Source: an uncultured Bacteroidota bacterium (GTDB taxonomy: Bacteria; Bacteroidota; Bacteroidia; Bacteroidales; P3). Taken from it: 32,690 bases of DNA. Below the pieces are notes generated by a model. It made no database searches, had not been told where the DNA came from, and worked only from the letters and a program-made list of their open reading frames with translations. Location of the stretch: contig CACZUZ010000027.1 of the NCBI GenBank assembly GCA_902784465.1, positions 1 to 32,690 on the forward strand, given 5' to 3'. The first letter of the stretch is position 1. Each line of letters begins with the position of its first letter. A program made the translations under genes and the position numbers. Shown here piece after piece: positions 7,427 through 14,638 of this stretch.

Positions 7427-9427
7427 TTACTTTATCAGTTTGTAGTTCGACATGTGGTAAATATCAGGCATCTGGTTTTCATATCCACTTGTGGAAGAAC
7501 GCTGTTTCAAGCTGAAAGGGAAGAGCATATCCATAGGTGCAGAGAAAGTCTGTGGGTTACGCCAGAACTCCGCTCCCTTTTGCCACAGAGCCGAACAAAA
7601 ATAGATTACTATATCGTGAGCCACACCAGCATAGAGAGTGTTTGGCTCAGTTAAAAACTTGGTTTTATATGTGTCGACAAACTCTTTATGTTTCACGTTA
7701 TCATAATTAAGATAACCAAGAGTGACCATCGAGTAGTTTAGATGTTGGAGTTGAGAATAATCGATATCAGGATAAACATCAATATAGTTGTTGACAGAAT
7801 AAAGAGTAGGCACATTGCTGTTCATGGATGCAAGCCTATTGAGCAGAGTAGTAACATAAACCAGATTCTTGCTGCTGTTCTGGTCGTACAACGATAGGAT
7901 GACATTATCCTTAGTGGTTTTGAGAGTAGAGAGCAACTTGCCATTGACAGACCAGTCGAAAAGAGTGAATTGGATGTCGGTGCGTGTATTCAACTGGCGT
8001 ACAAACTCCTCACGGTAAATCTTTTCATCCGAAGCCGTTGATTTATTGTTTGAATGGACTATGTAAACATGACCGCCACGGTGCCGTTTTGCTATCATAT
8101 CCAGAACACCTTTGACTGTACCTTCCACCGAAGGCATGCATTTCACGACGTATGGGTTGTTTTCCACCACCTCGGAGCGAGAAGAGAATGGATTGATTAC
8201 GAACACCTGATGTTGCATAGCCAGCTGGGCAAGTTTTTCGAAAGGTTTCTTCACTAGCAGGGCGACAATGAAGTCCGAATTCGCCAATTGGTATTTGTTG
8301 AAAGCCTCCACAACATCTTCATCCTTGTCGGACGACAAGTCCACAACATTAAGCACCACATTGATGCCCCGGTTTTGAAGTTGATCGAGAGCTATGAGGA
8401 TGCCCTCATAGAACTGAATAAATTCAAAAACCTTATAGTCTTTCTTGCCACGCTGTTCGATATCGAACTTTGATGTTGATATTTCGTTGATTTTGTCAAG
8501 GTTCAACGGCATAATGACAGTGACAAAAATCTTGTTTTTATCTTGTCGCTCACGAACCTGATAGCTAAACTCCGACTGGGAGGTGAAGTTGAAATAGGGA
8601 GCCTGCTGGGAGGGGAAATTATCCGGAATTTCGTTAAAAGGATAAGGGTTTTGGATAGGACGACGCAGAGGAGCCGCACCGGTTGTCTCATTTGAGCTGT
8701 TATCGATGACCGGTTTTGTTTCTAAAGGCTTAGTCTCAACAGGTTTCGATACAATTGGCTTTGTCTCGACTGGTTTTGGCTCGACTGGTTTTGTCTCTGT
8801 TGGTTTCTTTTCGACAGGCTTTGTCTCTACTGGTTTTGCTTCTGCCGGTTTCTTCTCGACTGGTTTTGCTTCTGCCGGTTTCTTCTCAACGGGTTTTGTT
8901 TCAACAGGTTTTGTCTCTACAGGTTTTGTTTCAACTGGTTTTGTTTCAGGTTGTGTAACAATAGTCTTAGGAGGTATCTTTAACATCTGACCGGCTTTGA
9001 GCTGTTCACCTTTCAGTTCAGGGTTTGCTTCAACAATCTGGTCAACAGAGACTCCATACTCCCTGGAAATGCCATAAAGCGTCTGTCCCGGTTCCACCTT
9101 GATGTAGTGAACACGAGTGCTGGAGCTTGTAACGGCATCTGCTTTGGCAGAAACCGCAGCGACGCTGTACTCATTTTTAGGCAGCCACACAGTATCGCCC
9201 ACCTTCATCAAGTGAATATCCGTCTTGATGACAGCATCGTAGTATTTAAGTCCATACGCGCGAGCGATGGAAAAGAGAGTCTGACCCTGTTCTACAATAT
9301 GGACATAATACTCCTTGTTGTTGATGCGCTGGGTATTGGAAGAGAGCTTGATCGACGAGGATTGATTACCCTGAGCCAAAACAGACCCAAGGACAAAGAG
9401 CATCAAAATAAAAAGCAATCTTCTCAT
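7427..9427 (-). CDS. secreted LysM-repeat protein with a periplasmic-binding-protein-like domain
   Basis: A 666-residue envelope protein. It has a Sec signal peptide (MRRLLFILMLFVLGSVLAQG), then two LysM peptidoglycan-binding modules: residues about 40-84 (VEQGQTLFSIARAYGL) and 106-152 (VEPGQTLYGISREYGV). A proline-rich hinge of KPVET-like pentapeptides spans about 159-240. The rest, from about 298, resembles a type I periplasmic binding fold (Peripla_BP_6, branched-chain amino acid receptor-like: FVTVIMPLNL, EGILIALDQLQNRGINV, DFIVALLVKKP). Tethering to the wall by LysM makes a classic transport receptor role unlikely. By inference it could be a cell-wall regulator similar in fold to LpoA, but no function is shown. 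It lies 30 bp after guaA and 3 bp before lpxC in one operon. Confidence 0.85.
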   Translation of the reverse strand: MRRLLFILMLFVLGSVLAQGNQSSSIKLSSNTQRINNKEYYVHIVEQGQTLFSIARAYGLKYYDAVIKTDIHLMKVGDTVWLPKNEYSVAAVSAKADAVTSSSTRVHYIKVEPGQTLYGISREYGVSVDQIVEANPELKGEQLKAGQMLKIPPKTIVTQPETKPVETKPVETKPVETKPVEKKPAEAKPVEKKPAEAKPVETKPVEKKPTETKPVEPKPVETKPIVSKPVETKPLETKPVIDNSSNETTGAAPLRRPIQNPYPFNEIPDNFPSQQAPYFNFTSQSEFSYQVRERQDKNKIFVTVIMPLNLDKINEISTSKFDIEQRGKKDYKVFEFIQFYEGILIALDQLQNRGINVVLNVVDLSSDKDEDVVEAFNKYQLANSDFIVALLVKKPFEKLAQLAMQHQVFVINPFSSRSEVVENNPYVVKCMPSVEGTVKGVLDMIAKRHRGGHVYIVHSNNKSTASDEKIYREEFVRQLNTRTDIQFTLFDWSVNGKLLSTLKTTKDNVILSLYDQNSSKNLVYVTTLLNRLASMNSNVPTLYSVNNYIDVYPDIDYSQLQHLNYSMVTLGYLNYDNVKHKEFVDTYKTKFLTEPNTLYAGVAHDIVIYFCSALWQKGAEFWRNPQTFSAPMDMLFPFSLKQRSSTSGYENQMPDIYHMSNYKLIK
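8708..8953 (-). repeat. 15-bp in-frame tandem repeats encoding the KPVET-type hinge
   Basis: About sixteen consecutive pentapeptide units (KPVET, with variants KKPAE, KPVEK, KPTET, KPIVS) are encoded by degenerate 15-bp repeats inside the LysM gene. The two LysM modules lie before them and the binding-fold domain after. The unit length keeps the frame, so copy number can change without destroying the protein. Confidence 0.9.
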
Positions 9428-9457
9428 AACACTATAAAATAAGCATTTAACCTGATA

Positions 9458-10993
9458 CTATTCCCATTCGATAGTTGCTGGTGGTTTGGAGCTGATGTCG
9501 TATACCACGCGGTTGACACCACGCACACGGTTAATAATCTCGTTCGAGACCTTAGCCATGAATTCGTATGGCAGGTGCGACCAGTCAGCGGTCATTCCGT
9601 CGACCGATTCCACAGCACGTAAAGCCACGACGCTCTCGTAGGTACGCTCGTCACCCATAACGCCCACCGATTGGACAGGCAGCAACATTGCACCAGCCTG
9701 CCAAACCTTGTCGTACAGGTCATTGTCGCGAAGTCCCTGGATGAAGATGTCATCAACCTCCTGCAGAATGCGAACCTTTTCGGGGGTTACATCGCCGAGA
9801 ATACGTATTGCCAATCCCGGTCCTGGGAAAGGATGACGTCCAATCAACTCATTCTTAATGCCCAGTTGGCGTCCAACACGGCGAACCTCGTCCTTAAAGA
9901 GGCTGCGCAATGGTTCTACGAGTTTGAGTTTCATATAGTCTGGCAAACCGCCCACATTGTGGTGCGACTTGATAGTCTGGGATGGACCCTTGACAGAGCT
10001 CGACTCAATAACATCGGGGTAGATAGTGCCTTGAGCCAGCCATTTGGCATCGACCACCTCCTTGGAAGCATCGTCGAAGACATCAATAAAAGTCTTGCCT
10101 ATAGCCTTACGCTTCTTTTCGGGGTCGGTGACACCAGCCAAAACAGAATAGAAACGTTCCTTGGCATCGACACCTCTCACATTAAGCCCCATGTCCTTAT
10201 AGGAATCAAGAACACCTTGGAACTCATTTTTACGGAGCAAACCGTTGTCGACAAAGATGCAGTGCAGATTGTGACCGATGGCACGATTCAAGAGTACTGC
10301 AGCAACCGTAGAGTCCACACCTCCCGAGAGTCCAAGAATAACCTTGTCGTCTCCCACTTGTTCACGTATCTGACGCACAGTCATGTCGATAAACGACTCC
10401 GGAGTCCAGCTTTGGTCACAATGACAGATGTCGACGACAAAGTTGCGAAGCAGCGTCAATCCGTCGACCGAATGATGCACTTCGGGATGGAACTGGATAG
10501 CATAAGTCTGTTCGCCTTCTATCTGGTAGCCAGCATATTTCACATTGTCGGTAGAACATATACAGCGGTAGTTGTCCGGAACCCTCTGAATTGTGTCGCC
10601 ATGGCTCATCCAGACTTGCGAACCCACGCCAATACCCTTGAGCAGAGGTGATTCAGAGTCAACGAATTGGAGATTAGCGCGGCCATACTCCCTGGTTGAG
10701 GACTGTTCGACAGATCCGCCACCCCACTTGGCCAGATACTGTGCACCATAGCACACAGCCAATAGAGGCAAACGTCCCTTTATGCCCTCCATGTCAGGCA
10801 CCGGAGCGTCGGCAGCGTTACAGGAATACGGACTGCCGGAAAAGACCACGCCTTTCACCTCGGGAGTGAGCTGCGGAATCTTGTTGAAAGGATGTATTTC
10901 ACAATAAATATTAAGTTCGCGAATCTTACGCGCAATCAATTGAGTGTATTGAGAACCAAAGTCTAAGATAATTATTGTGTCCATTGTATCCAA
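9458..10993 (-). CDS. guaA: GMP synthase (glutamine-hydrolysing)
   Basis: Converts XMP to GMP using ATP and glutamine in the cytoplasm. The protein is 511 residues, typical. The N-terminal class I amidotransferase domain has the nucleophile Cys81 in [12 protein letters not shown] and the His169/Glu171 dyad in FHPEVHHS. The ATP-pyrophosphatase domain has the PP-loop GLSGGVDST (221-229). The C-terminal dimerisation domain contains [14 protein letters not shown] and ends [13 protein letters not shown]. The start is set at 10993; a second in-frame ATG at 10984 ([12 protein letters not shown]) matches family N-termini equally well. A clear promoter ends 13 nt before the first ATG, so the leader is very short. 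It is the first gene of the operon with the LysM protein, lpxC and lpxA. Confidence 0.97.
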   Translation of the reverse strand: MDTMDTIIILDFGSQYTQLIARKIRELNIYCEIHPFNKIPQLTPEVKGVVFSGSPYSCNAADAPVPDMEGIKGRLPLLAVCYGAQYLAKWGGGSVEQSSTREYGRANLQFVDSESPLLKGIGVGSQVWMSHGDTIQRVPDNYRCICSTDNVKYAGYQIEGEQTYAIQFHPEVHHSVDGLTLLRNFVVDICHCDQSWTPESFIDMTVRQIREQVGDDKVILGLSGGVDSTVAAVLLNRAIGHNLHCIFVDNGLLRKNEFQGVLDSYKDMGLNVRGVDAKERFYSVLAGVTDPEKKRKAIGKTFIDVFDDASKEVVDAKWLAQGTIYPDVIESSSVKGPSQTIKSHHNVGGLPDYMKLKLVEPLRSLFKDEVRRVGRQLGIKNELIGRHPFPGPGLAIRILGDVTPEKVRILQEVDDIFIQGLRDNDLYDKVWQAGAMLLPVQSVGVMGDERTYESVVALRAVESVDGMTADWSHLPYEFMAKVSNEIINRVRGVNRVVYDISSKPPATIEWE

Positions 10994-11006
10994 TAAATAG
11001 AAAATA

Positions 11007-11038
11007 CAAAAGTACTATAAAAAAACAAAACCGACAAA
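11007..11038 (-). promoter_or_regulatory. guaA operon promoter
   Basis: On the minus strand a -33 box TTTG (11035-11038), a 20-nt spacer and a -7 box TACTTTTG (11007-11014) match the Bacteroidota consensus in every defined position. The expected transcript start is within about 10 nt of the first guaA ATG. Confidence 0.8.
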
Positions 11039-11109
11039 TTTTTCTTGAAAACCGATTTGCGAACAATCAAAAAAGAAAAACAATAAAAAAACAAAGTAGC
11101 CGTTAATGG

Positions 11110-11140
11110 GTTGTTTTTTCGGAAAAAAAATGTAATTTTG
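11110..11140 (+). promoter_or_regulatory. bamD operon promoter, divergent from guaA
   Basis: A -33 box GTTG (one mismatch, 11110-11113), a 19-nt spacer and a perfect -7 box TAATTTTG (11133-11140). Only six bases separate the -7 box from the bamD ATG at 11147, so the mRNA would have almost no leader. Confidence 0.75.
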
Positions 11141-11146
11141 CAATCC

Positions 11147-11956
11147 ATGAAAAAGACCATCCATATCACCATAATACTATTCGTTATCAGTATCTTAACT
11201 AGTTGCAGCGGATACGAAAAAGTATTGAAAAGCACCGATTACGATTCAAAATTCGATGCTGCGATGCGCTATTACAACGAGGAACGGTGGAGTCGTGCGC
11301 GCCAATTGTTCGAAAATCTAGCCCTTTATTACCGAGGTAGCGAACATGCCGAAGACATAGCCTGGTATTATGGTCAATCGCTCATGAAGTCAGACTATTT
11401 CTACAACGCCGCATACCAGTTCAAAACCTTCTCCAAGCGTTACCCTTACAGCGATAGAGCCGAAGAGGCGGCATTCCTTTCCGCCTACTGCAAATACATG
11501 GATTCGCCATCCCACACCCTTGACCAGACATCCACAAAAGGAGCCATTGCCGAGCTAGAGCAGTTCACCGACCGCTATCCCAACAGTCCTCATATCCCCG
11601 AAGCCAACGCATATCTCGACGAGTTGAGAGACAAAATCATGCAGAAGGACTACGAGATTGCCATCGGTTACTACAACACAGAGTCATACCGTGCCGCCGT
11701 TGTGGCACTGACCAACTTCATCAACCTCTACCCCGACTCCAAGCACCGTGAAGAGGCCATGTACACCATCATCAAGGCCGGATTCGAATACGCCATCAAC
11801 AGCCGCGAGGACAAGATGAAAGAGCGTCTGCAGCAGGTAGTCAACAACTTCGACAAATTTGCAGCCACCTTCAACAATTCCAAGCATTTGAGTGAATGCC
11901 AAAATATCTACAACCGCTGCAAGGCAGAACTGGCAAAACTCGAAAACAACGGTTAA
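11147..11956 (+). CDS. bamD: outer-membrane assembly lipoprotein BamD
   Basis: Essential lipoprotein of the BAM complex, which inserts beta-barrels into the outer membrane. The protein is 269 residues. It has a short signal peptide and a lipobox ending LTSC, with Cys20 the lipidated residue. TPR-like helical repeats follow: DSKFDAAMRYYNEERWSRARQLF, then DIAWYYGQSLMKSDYFYNAAYQF (each written here only in part as recognised), FSKRYPYSDRAEEAAF and FINLYPDSKHREEAMY, the BamD pattern of YP...S..A. The frame is open from an upstream TTG, but only the ATG at 11147 gives a normal signal peptide, and no later Met precedes the lipobox. It heads a conserved Bacteroidota gene order with the omega-like subunit and coaBC. 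Confidence 0.93.
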   Translation: MKKTIHITIILFVISILTSCSGYEKVLKSTDYDSKFDAAMRYYNEERWSRARQLFENLALYYRGSEHAEDIAWYYGQSLMKSDYFYNAAYQFKTFSKRYPYSDRAEEAAFLSAYCKYMDSPSHTLDQTSTKGAIAELEQFTDRYPNSPHIPEANAYLDELRDKIMQKDYEIAIGYYNTESYRAAVVALTNFINLYPDSKHREEAMYTIIKAGFEYAINSREDKMKERLQQVVNNFDKFAATFNNSKHLSECQNIYNRCKAELAKLENNG

Positions 11957-11993
11957 CACCCAAAAAATAAAAAACGTAAAAACACAATCATAA

Positions 11994-12371
11994 ATGGAAA
12001 AAAAGAACCGTCCAACAAACACTACAATCACACGCGACACAGCCCAATTCAGCCAGGGAACCGACAACATCTATGAGACCGTTGCCGTCCTTTCCAAGCG
12101 TTCGAACCAGATTGCCAGCGACATGAAACGCGAGCTCCACAAGAAGATTGAGGAATTTGCATCCGGTATCGATACCATGGAAGATGTCTACGAAAATCGC
12201 GAACAAATCGAAGTGGTTCGTCACTACGAGCAGCTCCCGAAGCCGACACTGCAGGCCACTCAGGAGTACCTTGACGGCGAAATCTACTACCGCAACCCTG
12301 CAAAAGAGGACCAGAACATGCAGCGTCTGGAAGCCATGGAGAACCAAGCCATTGCCGAGGGGGACAAATAG
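11994..12371 (+). CDS. rpoZ: RNA polymerase omega/Rpb6-like subunit
   Basis: A 125-residue protein that fits the Bacteroidota omega (Rpb6-type) subunit, which helps assemble and stabilise RNA polymerase. The omega-like core is TDNIYETVAVLSKRSNQIA, where the usual element is a helix recognising several conserved positions before a lysine/arginine-rich turn. The C-terminal tail (QEYLDGEIYYRNPAK) is the phylum-specific extension. It starts 37 bp after bamD and ends 18 bp before coaBC. This bamD-omega-coaBC order is known in Bacteroidales and supports the call as much as the sequence does. Confidence 0.82.
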   Translation: MEKKNRPTNTTITRDTAQFSQGTDNIYETVAVLSKRSNQIASDMKRELHKKIEEFASGIDTMEDVYENREQIEVVRHYEQLPKPTLQATQEYLDGEIYYRNPAKEDQNMQRLEAMENQAIAEGDK

Positions 12372-12389
12372 AAACACTCCTATAGAAAC

Positions 12390-13607
12390 ATGGCTACATC
12401 ATTGATGGGAAAGCATATCATCGTTGGTATCAGCGGTGGTATTGCTGCATATAAGGCACCTATGCTGGTGCGGCTATTGGTAAAAGCCGGCGCCGAGGTG
12501 AGGTGTGCCGTCACCGACCATGCCCTCCAGTTCGTTACCGAGTTATCGTTGGAGACAGTCTCTGGCAATCAGGTATATACCGACCTCTTTGATTATCGGA
12601 ACCCCCACACCACGGAGCATATCTCGCTCAAAGACTGGGGCGACATCATGGTTGTTGCTCCTGCCACAGCCAACATCATCGGCAAGATGGCCTGCGGCAT
12701 CGCCGACGATGCGCTCTCCACCCTTCTGCTGTCGTTCCGCAAGCCCATCTTCGTATGTCCGGCCATGAACACACAGATGCTTGAGAGTCCCGCCTACCGC
12801 CGCAATGCCGAGATTATCCACAATGACGGGGTCATGTTCATAGAAAGCGAATGTGGAGAACTTGCGTGCGGCACCGTTGGCAACGGGCGTATGGCCGAAC
12901 CCGAAGAGATAGTGAAACAGATGGTGGAAGCCATCGAGAGGCCTTGCCAGCATGACTACGCAGGGAAACGCATACTCATCACTGCAGGCCCTACCTACGA
13001 AAAGATTGATTCCGTAAGGTTTATCGGCAATTTCTCCACAGGCAAGATGGGTTTTGCCATTGCCGAAGAGCTTGCCAACCGTGGTGGAGAGGTGATACTT
13101 GTAGCCGGTCCCACCCACCTCACCACCAGCAATGCCAACATCCAACGCATCGACATACTGTCGGCACGTGAGATGTACGCTGCCGCCACCGAGCACTTCC
13201 CGACGTGCGACGCCGCAATCCTCAGTGCAGCCGTAGCCGACTTCCGCCCAGAACACGAAGCCGACCACAAAATCAAAAAGCAAAACGACCATGACGGCAT
13301 GACAATCAATCTGGTGCAAAATCCCGACATACTAGCCTCGCTAGGTTCCATGAAACAAGCAAGGCAACAGCTTGTAGGTTTTGCACTAGAGACCGACAAC
13401 GAGGTGGAGAATGCAAAAAAGAAGCTGACAAAGAAGAACCTCGACTTCATCGTCCTCAACTCGCTGCATGACAAGGGTGCCGGCTTCGGACACGACACCA
13501 ACAAGGTAACCATCATCGACCGCGAGGGCACCGTCGCCGTCGGTGAGCTGAAAAGCAAACAAGCCGTTGCCAAGGACATCGCAGACACACTGATAGTCCG
13601 TTTCTGA
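12390..13607 (+). CDS. coaBC: bifunctional phosphopantothenoylcysteine decarboxylase / phosphopantothenate-cysteine ligase
   Basis: Catalyses two consecutive steps of coenzyme A synthesis: CTP-dependent joining of cysteine to phosphopantothenate, then FMN-dependent decarboxylation. The protein is 405 residues, normal for the fusion. The N-terminal CoaC flavoprotein domain has GISGGIAAYK, the active-site His77 in HTTEHISL, the PAMNTQM motif and ELACGTVGNGRM with the substrate-clamp cysteine. The C-terminal CoaB domain starts ILITAGPTYEKIDSVRFIGN and continues with FSTGKMG, AAVADFRP and the lysine-rich HKIKK. The ATG at 12390 gives five extra residues compared with the internal ATG at 12405 (MGKHIIVG); either could be used. 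It lies 18 bp after the omega-like gene. Confidence 0.95.
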   Translation: MATSLMGKHIIVGISGGIAAYKAPMLVRLLVKAGAEVRCAVTDHALQFVTELSLETVSGNQVYTDLFDYRNPHTTEHISLKDWGDIMVVAPATANIIGKMACGIADDALSTLLLSFRKPIFVCPAMNTQMLESPAYRRNAEIIHNDGVMFIESECGELACGTVGNGRMAEPEEIVKQMVEAIERPCQHDYAGKRILITAGPTYEKIDSVRFIGNFSTGKMGFAIAEELANRGGEVILVAGPTHLTTSNANIQRIDILSAREMYAAATEHFPTCDAAILSAAVADFRPEHEADHKIKKQNDHDGMTINLVQNPDILASLGSMKQARQQLVGFALETDNEVENAKKKLTKKNLDFIVLNSLHDKGAGFGHDTNKVTIIDREGTVAVGELKSKQAVAKDIADTLIVRF

Positions 13608-13647
13608 CCAGGTGCATAACGAGTTCCACCTTATCTACCCGAAGCAA

Positions 13648-14634
13648 ATGAAAAACGCCAAGACAATACTTCTCGTTTCAGCCATTGTAGCGATAACCCT
13701 CATCACTTTTGTCTGCGCCACCGACAAGGACAGTGCGCAGGCTGGTTCTGTCGGGAAACATTCAGCCGACCAACGCATCCAAGCGGTCTACAGTCCCAAG
13801 ATTCCAGAGACGATGGACTTCTGCGGCGAGACAGTACCCTTGGACAAATACTATGTCCGCGAGGCCCTGGACCGCGAGATGATTGTCAACACCTACGGCC
13901 ATTCCAGCACACTACTGTACTTCAAGCGGGCGCACCGTTTTTTCCCTGTCATTGAACCCATCCTCAAGAGAAACGGCATCCCCGACGACTTCAAATACCT
14001 ATGCGTCATAGAGAGCGGCCTCACCAACGCCACATCGCCAGCCAAAGCACAGGGGTTCTGGCAGTTCATGAAGACTACCGGACAGAAATACAACCTCGAG
14101 GTGAACGACGAGATAGACATGCGCAACAACCTCGAAGCCGCCACCGAAGCGGCCTGCCAATTCCTCAAGGCACTCTATCGCAACCTCGGCAGCTGGACGG
14201 CGGCGGCAGCAGCCTACAACTGCGGCGAAGCCGGACTCTCCAGGAACATGGAGAAACAGAGCATATCAGACTATTACGACACCCGTCTCAACAGCGAGAC
14301 CAGTCGCTACATCTACCGCATCCTGGCAGTAAAACAGATAATGCAACATCCACAGGAATACGGATTCTATCTCCGTCCCTGCGACCTCTACCCCGTCATA
14401 CCCACACGCACGGCGACCCTCAGCGGACAGAACGTCGACCTTTACGCCTTTGCCAAAGAGAACGGTTGCAGCTACAAGCTGCTACGTGAATTAAATCCGT
14501 GGATAACAACCGAGAAGCTTACCAACAAAGCCAACCGAAGCTACACCATCAAACTGCCTTCTGCCGAAGGCTTCAGCCTCAAAAAGATACGCACCGACCG
14601 CGACAAAGGCACTGATTTCATAACCAAAATGTAA
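13648..14634 (+). CDS. membrane-anchored lytic murein transglycosylase (SLT domain)
   Basis: Cleaves peptidoglycan glycan strands with formation of 1,6-anhydromuramic acid. The protein is 328 residues from the ATG at 13648; an open GTG-started extension to 13612 puts charged, non-signal residues in front and is disfavoured. A hydrophobic N-terminal segment (about 5-23) is a signal peptide or anchor; the following FVC is not a proper lipobox. The SLT (GH23) fold shows the catalytic Glu122 in VIESGLTN, then AQGFWQFM, DMRNNLEAATEAA and AAAAYNCGEAGL. The C-terminal part (about 265 onwards) resembles a degenerate LysM-like module (VDLYAFAKENGCSYKLLREL). It sits 40 bp after coaBC and 4 bp before uvrA. 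It is MltD-like, but the exact subclass is not certain. Confidence 0.9.
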   Translation: MKNAKTILLVSAIVAITLITFVCATDKDSAQAGSVGKHSADQRIQAVYSPKIPETMDFCGETVPLDKYYVREALDREMIVNTYGHSSTLLYFKRAHRFFPVIEPILKRNGIPDDFKYLCVIESGLTNATSPAKAQGFWQFMKTTGQKYNLEVNDEIDMRNNLEAATEAACQFLKALYRNLGSWTAAAAAYNCGEAGLSRNMEKQSISDYYDTRLNSETSRYIYRILAVKQIMQHPQEYGFYLRPCDLYPVIPTRTATLSGQNVDLYAFAKENGCSYKLLRELNPWITTEKLTNKANRSYTIKLPSAEGFSLKKIRTDRDKGTDFITKM

Positions 14635-14638
14635 GACG

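Noticed and set aside
8706-8990. STGFV-type repetitive open frame on the plus strand
   Set aside because: It is the reverse reading of the KPVET-coding repeats in the LysM gene, so the regularity is inherited from the repeat DNA.
9671-10651. 326-codon open frame opposite guaA
   Set aside because: guaA is intact on the minus strand with all catalytic residues.
11111-11146. TTG-started N-terminal extension of bamD
   Set aside because: It would put charged residues before the lipoprotein signal and would lie across the -7 promoter box.
13612-13647. GTG-started N-terminal extension of the transglycosylase
   Set aside because: The downstream ATG at 13648 directly starts a normal hydrophobic signal segment.
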